From Rhodocyclales bacterium (GTDB lineage Bacteria > Pseudomonadota > Gammaproteobacteria > Burkholderiales > Rhodocyclaceae), in the NCBI GenBank assembly GCA_016215645.1, contig JACRIX010000047.1, positions 1 to 64,000 of the forward strand: 64,000 bases of DNA, read 5' to 3'. How positions within the stretch are numbered: position 1 is the stretch's first letter; each line of letters begins with the position of its first letter. The notes under the pieces are model-generated. The model was given only the letters and a program-made list of their open reading frames with translations. It had not been told where the DNA came from and did not search any database. A program made the position numbers and the translations under genes. Positions 52,956-61,479 of the stretch are shown one piece after another.

Positions 52956-54977
52956 ATGAACATCGTTCGCGTGGCTCTCGATGTGCCCTTGCCGAGGCTA
53001 TTCGACTATCTGGCCCCGGACTCTGACGAAAGTGATATCGGCCGGCGCGCCATTGTCCCATTTGGCAAGGGTTCAAAGACCGGACTGATCCTGGGGGTGG
53101 CCGCCGCGAGCGAGCAGCCGCTCGACAAGCTCAAACCGGTCGCCGCCATCTTGCGCGACATGCCGGCACTGCCGCCGGACTGGCTGGCGCTGTGCGAGTT
53201 CTGCGCGCGCTATTACCAGGCCCCCTTGGGTGAAGTGGCGACCTTTGCACTGCCGCCCATGCTGCGCAGGGGAAAACTGCCGCGCATGCCCAAGGCAAAG
53301 GAGAATGCCGCCGTCACGTCATCGTCCTCTGGCGATACTGTCCCTGGCGCCGGGCACCTAACCGCGGAGCACCTGCCGGCGCTGTTGCCGGCCCAGCATG
53401 CCGCCGTTGAAACAATTGTTGCCGCCGGAAACTTCCGGACCTTCCTGCTCCATGGTGTGACCGGCAGCGGCAAAACCGAGGTTTACCTGCGTGCCATCGC
53501 CGATGTGCTGGCGCGGGGCGGACAGGCGCTGATGTTGGTGCCGGAGATCGCGCTCACGCCCCAGCTCGAAGGCCGTGTTGCCGCCCGTTTCCCCGGTGCG
53601 CACATCGTCTGCGCCAACAGCGGCATGGCCGACGCGGCGCGCGCGCGCGGCTTCCTCGATGCGCATGAAGGCCGCGCCGACATCGTGCTCGGCACCCGGC
53701 TCGCGGTGTTCATGCCGCTGCCGCGCCTGCGTTTGATTGTCGTCGACGAAGAGCACGACGCCTCCTTCAAGCAGCAGGAGGGCCTGCGCTATTCCGCGCG
53801 CGACGTCGCCATCTGGCGTGCGCATCAACGCGACATCCCCATCGTCCTGGGTTCCGCCACACCGTCGCTGGAGACCTTCCACCACGCCGGCAGCGGGCGT
53901 TACCGGATGCTCGAATTGCCCGAGCGCGCCGTGGCCGAGGCGATGCCGGACGTGCGCGTGATCGACACCCGGCGCCAGAAATTGCAGGAGGGGCTGAGCG
54001 CCGAACTGCTGGCGGCCCTCGCCCTGCGCCTGGAGCGTGGCGAGCAAAGCCTGGTCTTCCTCAACCGGCGCGGCTATGCGCCGGTGCTGGCCTGTCCGCC
54101 CTGTGGCTGGATTTCGCGTTGCCAGCGCTGTGCCGCCAACCTGGTGCTGCATCTGGCCGACAAACGTCTGCGCTGCCACCACTGCGGATACGAGACGGGC
54201 ATTCCGCGCGCCTGCCCCGATTGCGGCAATGTCGATCTGCTGCCCTTCGGACGGGGTACCCAGCGCCTGGAGACCATGCTCGCCGAGCGATTTCCCGAGG
54301 CCCGTGTGCTGCGCATCGATCGCGATTCGGCGAGCACACCGAAGAAATGGCAGGCGTTGTTGGAGACCATCCATGGTGGCGGCGCCGACATCCTCGTCGG
54401 CACCCAGATGCTGGCCAAGGGTCACGACTTTCCGCGCCTCACCCTGGTCGGCGCCGTCGGCGCCGATGCCGCGCTGTTCGCCGCCGACTTTCGCGCCCCT
54501 GAACGCCTCTTCGCCCAGTTGATGCAGGTCGGTGGCCGCAGCGGGCGTGCTGAGCTGCCGGGCGAAGTGCTGATCCAGACCGAGCATCCGGATCACGCGC
54601 TCTACCAGGCGCTGGTCGAGCACGACTACGCGCGCTTCGCCGCCAGCCAGCTCGGCGAACGACGCATTGCCGGCTTCCCGCCCTTCAGCTACCAGGCCAT
54701 GCTGCGCGCCGAAGGGCGCGAGATGGTGCAGGCGCTGGATTTTCTTGCCGCAGCGCGGTCGGCGGCGGAGCTGCTGGCGGCAGGCGTGACGCTCTACGAT
54801 CCGGTGCCGATGCGCATGCAACGACTGATGACCCTGGAGCGCGGCCAACTGCTGGTCGAGTCGCTCAACCGCCCGACGCTACAGGCCTTCCTTGCGCAGT
54901 GGATGGAGCGGCTCTACACGTTGAAGATGCCGGCCGGTCTGCGCTGGCATCTGGACGTGGATCCGCTCGAGTTCTAG
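52956..54977 (+). CDS. priA: Primosomal replication restart helicase PriA
   Basis: This 673-residue helicase has an N-terminal fork-binding domain (about 1-110), Walker A GVTGSGKTEVYL, DEEH box (VVDEEHDASFKQQEG) and motif SATPSLETF. Zinc-binding cysteines (CPPCGWISRCQRCAANL and CHHCGYETGIPRACPDCGN) lie near 385-430. It reloads the replisome at stalled forks. The region before it contains DnaA boxes. The stop TAG shares a CTAG with the stop of the convergent MFS gene. Confidence 0.94.
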   Translation: MNIVRVALDVPLPRLFDYLAPDSDESDIGRRAIVPFGKGSKTGLILGVAAASEQPLDKLKPVAAILRDMPALPPDWLALCEFCARYYQAPLGEVATFALPPMLRRGKLPRMPKAKENAAVTSSSSGDTVPGAGHLTAEHLPALLPAQHAAVETIVAAGNFRTFLLHGVTGSGKTEVYLRAIADVLARGGQALMLVPEIALTPQLEGRVAARFPGAHIVCANSGMADAARARGFLDAHEGRADIVLGTRLAVFMPLPRLRLIVVDEEHDASFKQQEGLRYSARDVAIWRAHQRDIPIVLGSATPSLETFHHAGSGRYRMLELPERAVAEAMPDVRVIDTRRQKLQEGLSAELLAALALRLERGEQSLVFLNRRGYAPVLACPPCGWISRCQRCAANLVLHLADKRLRCHHCGYETGIPRACPDCGNVDLLPFGRGTQRLETMLAERFPEARVLRIDRDSASTPKKWQALLETIHGGGADILVGTQMLAKGHDFPRLTLVGAVGADAALFAADFRAPERLFAQLMQVGGRSGRAELPGEVLIQTEHPDHALYQALVEHDYARFAASQLGERRIAGFPPFSYQAMLRAEGREMVQALDFLAAARSAAELLAAGVTLYDPVPMRMQRLMTLERGQLLVESLNRPTLQAFLAQWMERLYTLKMPAGLRWHLDVDPLEF

Positions 54978-56185
54978 TTCCGCCTCAGGTACCAGACCCA
55001 GCTGGCCAGCTGGGCGGCGAGCAGTCCGGCGAAAGTGATCTGATAGGCCGCCGCCGGGGCATGTCCCGCGGTGCGCAAGGCATCGACACCGGCGCCGAAG
55101 CCCCACTGGATGAGGAAGGCGCCGATGAACACCATCAGGTTCAGCGCGGTGTTCACCCGACCCGCCAGTTCGGGGCCGAAATTGGACTGCAACAGCGCAT
55201 AGGCGAGATTGCCGACCGAGAACACCAGGCCCAGTAACAGCCACAGCAGCTCGCTGGGGCCGACACCAACGACGATCAGGAACGTGGCCAGCAAACCCAG
55301 CCCCATGCCCCACGTGAGCAAGGTTTCCGGACGCAGGCCGCGCGCCGCCAGTCGCGTCACGCCGAAGGCGATGCCGAGAAACCCGGCGAGCATGCCGCCG
55401 GCCATCAGCAGCAGATGATGCGCGGCGTCGTCGCGGCTCAGGCCCGAGAAATTCATCAGCCAGGGTACGGCCCACAGCCCTTGCAGGGCCATGAAGCCGC
55501 CGATGATCAACGTTGATTGCGGGGCGTAGCGCCAGAAGGGCCGGCTGGAGAGGACGCCGACCAGGCCCGCGACCTGTTGCCGGAACGGCGCCGCGCCCGC
55601 CCCGGTGGCCTTCTCGGGAGTGCTGAAGATCCCGCCGGCAACCGCGAGACCGGTGACGGCGAGGGCAATGAACACCCCGCGCCAGCCGAATTGCGGAATC
55701 GCCCAGGAGAGGGGCGTCGACGCCGTGATGGCACCGAGGCCACCCGCCGCCATGATGGCGGCATTTAGCGAGGCCTGGCGTTCAATGCCGAACCACTGGC
55801 CGAAGGCCTTGAACGAGGCCATCAGGCAGGCCGACACGCCAAGTCCGATCAAGGCCCGCGCGAGCACCAGTTCAGTCAGCGAGGTGCCGACGGCAAACAG
55901 GGCGCAGCCGGTGGCGGCGATCAGCAGCAGCACGGTTTCGACCCGGCGCGCACCGTAGCGGTCGAGCGCCAGGCCCAGGGGCAATTGCACGGCGCCGAAG
56001 GCCAGCAGGTAGGCGCTGGTCAACAGGCCCAGGTCGGCGGCCGATACGCCCAGTTCACGCGTCAGTTCCGGCGCGATCACCGCATTGACGTTGCGCAGGA
56101 AGTAGGAAAAGTAATAGCCCGCGGCGAACGGCAGGAAGACACGCAGCCAAAGGTTCACGGCGCGTCCTTGTTCTGTTGCAGCCAT
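54974..56185 (-). CDS. Major facilitator superfamily permease
   Basis: This protein has about 403 residues and twelve predicted membrane helices, with the motif A-like loop LALDRYGARRVETVL between helices 2 and 3 and RALIGLGVSACLMASFKAFGQWFG near residue 100. The substrate is unknown. ATG at 56185 is preferred (a GTG at 56215 is in frame); both lie within the end of the MOSC gene, so the two are coupled. The stop on this strand and the priA stop share the palindrome CTAG at 54974-54977. Confidence 0.85.
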   Translation of the reverse strand: MAATEQGRAVNLWLRVFLPFAAGYYFSYFLRNVNAVIAPELTRELGVSAADLGLLTSAYLLAFGAVQLPLGLALDRYGARRVETVLLLIAATGCALFAVGTSLTELVLARALIGLGVSACLMASFKAFGQWFGIERQASLNAAIMAAGGLGAITASTPLSWAIPQFGWRGVFIALAVTGLAVAGGIFSTPEKATGAGAAPFRQQVAGLVGVLSSRPFWRYAPQSTLIIGGFMALQGLWAVPWLMNFSGLSRDDAAHHLLLMAGGMLAGFLGIAFGVTRLAARGLRPETLLTWGMGLGLLATFLIVVGVGPSELLWLLLGLVFSVGNLAYALLQSNFGPELAGRVNTALNLMVFIGAFLIQWGFGAGVDALRTAGHAPAAAYQITFAGLLAAQLASWVWYLRRN

Positions 56186-56838
56186 TCCATGCGACTGCGG
56201 ATCTTGCGTATCCACTCCGTTGCCAATCCGGGGGCGCTTGCCAGGCGGTCGAGAATTTCCAATGCCGGGCGCCGCGCACCCAGGCTGCGGTGAAAGTAGG
56301 CCAGGCTGATGGCACCCTGCGGCCGTTCAAGGTGGATCAGGGCATCGCCGGTCGAGCACCCGCCCGGCGTCAGAACACGGAAGTACCAGCCGGCGAGGCC
56401 GTGTTCGGCCACATGCGCGGCGACCCCTTCGACGCCGCAACGCGCATCGATTTTCCAGCAGGGTGTGCGCGGCTGGGCGATCTGCAGGCGTGCCGTGCCC
56501 AGGGCAAAGATGTCGCCGATACACGCCGTCTCTTCGGTGATCCCGCGCGTTGACAGGTTGTCGCCGAGGCCGCCGGGCACGAGATGGCGCGCTTCCGGAA
56601 AGGCGCGGGCCAGCGCCTCGTGATGTTCCTGCGGAAAGAGATGCACCGCCTTTTCCTTGCCGCCATGCACCCGCGCATCGGCATGCTCGTCGCCGACGAT
56701 GCCTTCGTAGCCGATGCTACAGCGGCCGGCGAGCGGCTCCTTGGCGATGGCGCTGCCGCGGCTTTCCCCGGGCAAAAAGCCGACGCGACCGGCGAAGATG
56801 CCGCTGACGACGACCGGCGCGATCAGTTCCACAGCCAT
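56155..56838 (-). CDS. MOSC-domain protein (YiiM-like)
   Basis: This 227-residue protein has a MOSC domain: GDEHADARVHGGKEKAVHLFPQEHHEAL, the family-defining GGLGDNLSTRGITEE, and a conserved Cys in RTPCWKIDARCG likely to carry sulfur or the molybdenum cofactor. The C-terminal helical 3-alpha region fits YiiM, which handles molybdenum cofactor and N-hydroxylated compounds. It overlaps the ROK kinase by 16 bases upstream and the MFS gene downstream. Confidence 0.87.
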   Translation of the reverse strand: MAVELIAPVVVSGIFAGRVGFLPGESRGSAIAKEPLAGRCSIGYEGIVGDEHADARVHGGKEKAVHLFPQEHHEALARAFPEARHLVPGGLGDNLSTRGITEETACIGDIFALGTARLQIAQPRTPCWKIDARCGVEGVAAHVAEHGLAGWYFRVLTPGGCSTGDALIHLERPQGAISLAYFHRSLGARRPALEILDRLASAPGLATEWIRKIRSRMEWLQQNKDAP

Positions 56839-57731
56839 GCCGCCCCCCTGACGCCCGACGAATCGCCATGGCGGTGCTTCAGCAGCTTGGTGGCGACGTG
56901 ATCCGAAAAGACGTGTTCGCCCCACAGGCGCGGCACCTTGTCGTAGAGGCGGTTGATGTTTGAGAGGCCGCCGCCGAGCACGATCACCTCCGGGTCGAGG
57001 ATGTTGATGACCCCGGCCAGCGCCCTCGCCAGGCGCGCCTCGTAGCGTTGCATCGTGGCTTCGCAACTGGCGTCGCCGGCGGCTGCGCGCTGCACGATCT
57101 CGGGCGCCTGAAAGTCGGCGCTGGTGGCACGGCGATGATCGGTGCTCAAGCCCGGACCGGACAGATATTGCTCGACGCAGCCCGAGCGTCCGCAGTAGCA
57201 GACGTCGCTGTGGTCTTCGCCGGGCAAGGGGTTGTGTCCCCATTCGCCGGCTATCGAATTGGCGCCGGTCAGCAGCTTGCCGTCGACCACGATGCCGCCG
57301 CCGACCCCGGTGCCGAGGATCACGCCGAAGACCACCGCTGCGCCCGCGCCCGCGCCGTCGACGGCTTCCGACAGGGCAAAGCAGTTGGCATCGTTGGCAA
57401 TGCGCACTTCGCGCTGTAGTCGGGCTTGCAAGTCCTGCTGCAGCGGCTTGCCGATCAAACAGGTGGAATTGGCATTCTTGATCCGGCCGGTGACGCGCGA
57501 TTCGGCGCCGGGGATGCCTACCCCCACGGTGCTGCGGGCGCCGTCCGGCGGGGAACCGCAACCCATGACTTTTCGCTCGGCCATGTCGACCAGGTCGGCG
57601 ACCGCCATCACGGTACCGATGTAGTCGCCCTGCGGCGTCGCCACGCGCTCGCGCAGCAGGGTGCTGCCGTCGGCGGCGAAGACCGCGATTTCAATTTTGC
57701 TGCCGCCGAGGTCGATACCCGTCCTGATCAT
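56823..57731 (-). CDS. ROK-family sugar kinase (fructokinase/glucokinase-like)
   Basis: This 302-residue ROK kinase has the ATP phosphate motif IDLGGSKIEIAVF at the start, catalytic Asp in NDANCFALSEA near 112, and the zinc site with His in GEWGHNPLPG and Cys in CYCGRSGCVEQYLSG. Length and motifs fit Mak/NagK-type kinases. Sugar specificity cannot be decided. The end of the gene overlaps the start of the MOSC gene. Confidence 0.9.
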   Translation of the reverse strand: MIRTGIDLGGSKIEIAVFAADGSTLLRERVATPQGDYIGTVMAVADLVDMAERKVMGCGSPPDGARSTVGVGIPGAESRVTGRIKNANSTCLIGKPLQQDLQARLQREVRIANDANCFALSEAVDGAGAGAAVVFGVILGTGVGGGIVVDGKLLTGANSIAGEWGHNPLPGEDHSDVCYCGRSGCVEQYLSGPGLSTDHRRATSADFQAPEIVQRAAAGDASCEATMQRYEARLARALAGVINILDPEVIVLGGGLSNINRLYDKVPRLWGEHVFSDHVATKLLKHRHGDSSGVRGAAWLWN

Positions 57732-57791
57732 TGCGCCGAAGGTCCACGTGATCCGGGATCTTATCGCGGCGCGAGCGGATTTGATCTCCGG

Positions 57792-59468
57792 CTATGCCGG
57801 CCTTGCCCGGCACACCCGGTTGCGGCCGCCCTCCTTGGCGACATACAGGGCATCGTCGGCAAGCTTGACCAGGGCGTCTCCGTCCTTCGCCTCGTGCCCC
57901 GGCAGCCCGGCGACACCGATGCTGGCGGTGACCCGTAGGCCGTCGATCACCAGCTGGGAAATGCGCAGGCGTACGGTTTCGGCCAGTTCCATGCCGCTGT
58001 CCTCGACCACGCCGGGCATCACGATGATCATTTCCTCGCCGCCATAGCGGCAGGGAATCTGGGCCGGGGCGGATAGTTCCATGAGCACGCGGCCGATGGC
58101 CGTCAGTACATGATCGCCGCAATCGTGGCCGTGGGTATCGTTGAATTTCTTGAAATGGTCGACGTCGATCATCATCACCGAAAAGGGCTGACCGTAGCGC
58201 CGCCAGCGCTTGAACTCGGTGGCGAGGACTTCATCGAAATGGCGCCGGTTGAAGATGCCGGTCAGGGTGTCGGTGATCGCTTGCTGCTCCAGGCGCGCCT
58301 CCAGCCGCTTTTCCTCGGTGACGTCACGGATCAGTGCCGCCGAGCCGATAACCTTGTCGCCGCTGTTGCGTATGGTCGAGGCGTGGACCGAGAGTGTCCG
58401 TCCTTTCCAGTCGTGCAGGCCGGGTGTGGCGGGTCCGCCGTCACTGCCCAGCCTGGCCTGCATCCATGCCGGGTCGTCGAGCAGGTCGAGGAAACCGCGC
58501 GCGGTGATTTCGTCGGCGCCGCGATCGAGGATCGTTTCCGCCGCACGATTCACCAGGACGATCTGCTGCGCGCCATCGGTGACGACGATACCGGTGCTGG
58601 CGCTGTAGATCACGGTGTTGAGCTTGTTGCGTTCTTCGCGCAGGCGCCGGTAGGTCTCCTCCAGATTCTCGTTCATGTGGTTGAAGGCGCGTGCCATGTC
58701 GCCGATTTCGTCCCGCCGGTTTGCGTCGAGGCGCACCGAGCTGTCGCCCCGGGCGACGGCCTCCATGGCCGTGAGGAACTCGTTGAGCTGGGACACCACG
58801 GTGCGGTGGGCAAACCAGTAGATCAGCGAGACAATGCTGAACAGGGCTGCGGCGACGACCAGGATGGAAAGCTTCCAGGTGCGGGCGACATTGGCGTCGA
58901 CCTCCTGCATCGAAACGGTGAAGGTGATCGCGCCGCGCAAACCTTCATCCTTGCCATGACACCTGTGGCAGGGTTCGGCGTTGTGGATGGGGTTGAACAC
59001 CGTCACCAGGCGTTCGCCGCCGGGTTTGCGGTGGTAGTGAAAGATGCGCTCGCCGGTCGTGCGCATGCGGTCCAGGCTCGGGTCGGTGGCGGCGACGATG
59101 GTGACCGGCTCGGCACTGCGCGGGATGAATTCGAAGGCGTCGTTGCGTTGCTTGACCTTTTCGAAGGTCAGGTTGTCGACGAAGGCCTGGGTGCCGTCGG
59201 TGCGGATGATCCGGTAGTCGATGATGTGGGGGACCTTGTTGAGGCGCTCCGCGAAATCCGGCGCGACCTTCGAATGGCCGCCCTGCATCAGGGCCGCCAG
59301 GCCTTCGGCAACGCTCTCGGTAACCAGGCCCAGGGCATTTTCGTTCTGCTGCAGCGAAGCCGCTTCCTGGCGCATCGCGTAGGTGAGGGTGATGGCGACG
59401 ATGCCGAGGATGACGACGCCGCCGACCGAAGCCAGCAGGCGATGACCAATGCGCCGGAAATGGATCAT
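57792..59468 (-). CDS. Sensor diguanylate cyclase with periplasmic haem-c motif
   Basis: This 558-residue protein has a membrane helix at about 12-30, a periplasmic domain of about 170 residues containing Cys167-His-Arg-Cys170-His171 (CXXCH), a second helix near 197-217, HAMP, PAS (about 290-390) and GGDEF (about 400-550) with active motif RYGGEEM and FNDTHGHDCGDHVL. No RxxD inhibitory site is seen before GGEEM. CXXCH outside the cytoplasm is the attachment signal for haem c, so it may sense redox state, NO or oxygen and make c-di-GMP. It starts by ATGA overlap with its paralogue. Confidence 0.88.
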   Translation of the reverse strand: MIHFRRIGHRLLASVGGVVILGIVAITLTYAMRQEAASLQQNENALGLVTESVAEGLAALMQGGHSKVAPDFAERLNKVPHIIDYRIIRTDGTQAFVDNLTFEKVKQRNDAFEFIPRSAEPVTIVAATDPSLDRMRTTGERIFHYHRKPGGERLVTVFNPIHNAEPCHRCHGKDEGLRGAITFTVSMQEVDANVARTWKLSILVVAAALFSIVSLIYWFAHRTVVSQLNEFLTAMEAVARGDSSVRLDANRRDEIGDMARAFNHMNENLEETYRRLREERNKLNTVIYSASTGIVVTDGAQQIVLVNRAAETILDRGADEITARGFLDLLDDPAWMQARLGSDGGPATPGLHDWKGRTLSVHASTIRNSGDKVIGSAALIRDVTEEKRLEARLEQQAITDTLTGIFNRRHFDEVLATEFKRWRRYGQPFSVMMIDVDHFKKFNDTHGHDCGDHVLTAIGRVLMELSAPAQIPCRYGGEEMIIVMPGVVEDSGMELAETVRLRISQLVIDGLRVTASIGVAGLPGHEAKDGDALVKLADDALYVAKEGGRNRVCRARPA

Positions 59469-61201
59469 GCGTCGCCCCGGCGGGCCATTGCGGCGACCCG
59501 GTTGCGACCGCCGCGCTTGGCGTCGTAGAGCGCGGCATCGGCGCGTTCGATCAGTTCGGCGGGCTTCAGCGCACCGCTTTCGCGGATGCCGGCGACGCCG
59601 ATGCTGGTGGTGACCTTCAAGCCATCCACTTCCATTGCCTCGACGGCACAGCGGATGCGTTCGGCAAGGATCAGTGCGCCTTCCTCGGAAGTCTCCCGGG
59701 TGATCAGGGTGAACTCTTCGCCGCCGTAGCGGCACAGGGTGTCGAGATCCTCGCGCACGCACGACAGGGCGACGGTGGCGAATTTCTTCAGCACGCGATC
59801 GCCCTGGTCGTGGCCGTAGTTGTCGTTGAATTTCTTGAAGTGGTCGATGTCGAACATCATCACCGAGAGGTCACGGTCCTGTTCCAGGGCCAGGCCGAAC
59901 TCCTGCTTCAAGGTTTCGTCGAGGGCGCGGCGATTGAGCAGCCCGGTCAGGGCATCGGTGTTCGACAGGTCGCGCAGGCGCTGCTCCAGGTGCTTTTCCT
60001 CGGTCATGTCGCGAATCAGCACCGCATGGCCCAGCATGCTTCCGTCGGCGCGCCGCAGGGTCGAGGCATACGCCGCGAGATGACGTCCGTGGTAGATGAA
60101 TATGTCATTGGTGCTGACCCCGCCCGCATGGCCCAGCGCGGACTCGACCCGATCCGGGTCGTCGAACAGGCGCAACAGCCCGTCGTCGATGATGCGTGCC
60201 GCGGGTTTGTCGAGCAGTTTCTCGGCCGCCGGATTGAGCAGGACGATTTTTCCGGAGCTGTCGGTGACGACGATGCCCTCGTCGGCGCTCATGAGGATGG
60301 TTTCGAGCTTGTTGTGCTCGGCATTGAAGCCGGCGTGGCGCTGGCGCAGTTCCTCGGTGAGGGAATTGAAGGAAAGCGCCAGCGAAGAAAGTTCGTCCTG
60401 TCCCATGACGGGGATCTGCTGATCCAGGTCGCGGGCGGCAACCCGCGACATCGCCAGCGAGACCACTTCGATGGGGCGGACGATGTAACGCCGCAGGACG
60501 ACGCCTGCCACCAGCAGCACCGCCGCCAGGGAAATCGCCAGTACCGCGATGGACTGGACCCAGGTTTCCCGCACCTGCTCCCGAACGGCATCCAGTTGCG
60601 AGCGGACTTCCAGTACCCCGAGCACTTCCTGCTCGCGGCCGTGGCAACGCTTGCAACGCGCGAGGTTCTTGATCGGCAGCAGGAAGGTCAGGTGCTGGTC
60701 GCCGTGCTGGATGTCATAGTAATAGACCAGTTGCTGGCTGCGGATCGCGCGCTGCAAGTTTTCGTTGTCCGCCGCAAATACCTGTTTGACTTCTTCGGCG
60801 GGTCGCGGCGTGAACTCGGTGGTATCGCGGTAGTCATTGACCTGGCGGATGGTGGTGTTGTCGCGAAACGCTTCCAGGCCATTGGGCCGCACGATGCGGA
60901 TTTCGTCGATGTCCTTGACGCCTTTGAGCTTGTCGGCATAGAGCCGGGCCACGTCGGCCGAGGCGGTGATCATCACCGTCTGCAAGCCCTGGTTGACGCT
61001 GTCCAGCACCTGATTGAGGGCACGCTCGTTTTGCAGCAGGATGTTCTTTTCCTGCTGCTGGGTGTAGAACGCGACGATCGTGCCGAAGCCCAGCGCGATC
61101 ACCAGCGAGATTGCCAATGTCAGCTTGGTGCCGATGGAATGGATGCTGTCGAGGGTGCGTGGCGCCGAAACCGACCGCGGGACGTGGATAGCCGTACCCA
61201 T
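59465..61201 (-). CDS. Sensor diguanylate cyclase with periplasmic haem-c motif (paralogue)
   Basis: This 578-residue protein has the same architecture as the next gene: membrane helix at about 27-46, periplasmic domain with Cys183-Lys-Arg-Cys186-His187 (CXXCH), second helix near 218-238, HAMP, PAS and GGDEF with RYGGEEF and FNDNYGHDQGDRVLKKF. The position of the inhibitory Arg is taken by Glu (VREDLD). The two proteins differ a lot, so the duplication is old. It is the first gene of the pair. The 278-base gap upstream (61202-61479) shows no gene and no convincing promoter. Confidence 0.88.
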   Translation of the reverse strand: MGTAIHVPRSVSAPRTLDSIHSIGTKLTLAISLVIALGFGTIVAFYTQQQEKNILLQNERALNQVLDSVNQGLQTVMITASADVARLYADKLKGVKDIDEIRIVRPNGLEAFRDNTTIRQVNDYRDTTEFTPRPAEEVKQVFAADNENLQRAIRSQQLVYYYDIQHGDQHLTFLLPIKNLARCKRCHGREQEVLGVLEVRSQLDAVREQVRETWVQSIAVLAISLAAVLLVAGVVLRRYIVRPIEVVSLAMSRVAARDLDQQIPVMGQDELSSLALSFNSLTEELRQRHAGFNAEHNKLETILMSADEGIVVTDSSGKIVLLNPAAEKLLDKPAARIIDDGLLRLFDDPDRVESALGHAGGVSTNDIFIYHGRHLAAYASTLRRADGSMLGHAVLIRDMTEEKHLEQRLRDLSNTDALTGLLNRRALDETLKQEFGLALEQDRDLSVMMFDIDHFKKFNDNYGHDQGDRVLKKFATVALSCVREDLDTLCRYGGEEFTLITRETSEEGALILAERIRCAVEAMEVDGLKVTTSIGVAGIRESGALKPAELIERADAALYDAKRGGRNRVAAMARRGDA

Positions 61202-61479
61202 GCCTCAGGCCTGACTATCCGCGTTGGGGATTCGGAAAAGCGATGGCGGCGCAAACGGCATGATGCGTGGCATTTTTCCTGGCGATGGTTTCGGGGACCC
61301 GGCGCCGCGGCACGGCAATCACGGCCCCTCCTGATGCTTGCCGCTAACTTTCGTAGTAGCGCGTGACAGAGGATGCCGCGATGGTCTCAAACGCCCGGAG
61401 CCTTGTTGATCCGTGATATACGCTGAAAACTGCGGAATATACGTAGTCCATGACCGTGGACATTTTAGGCTTCCCGAAA

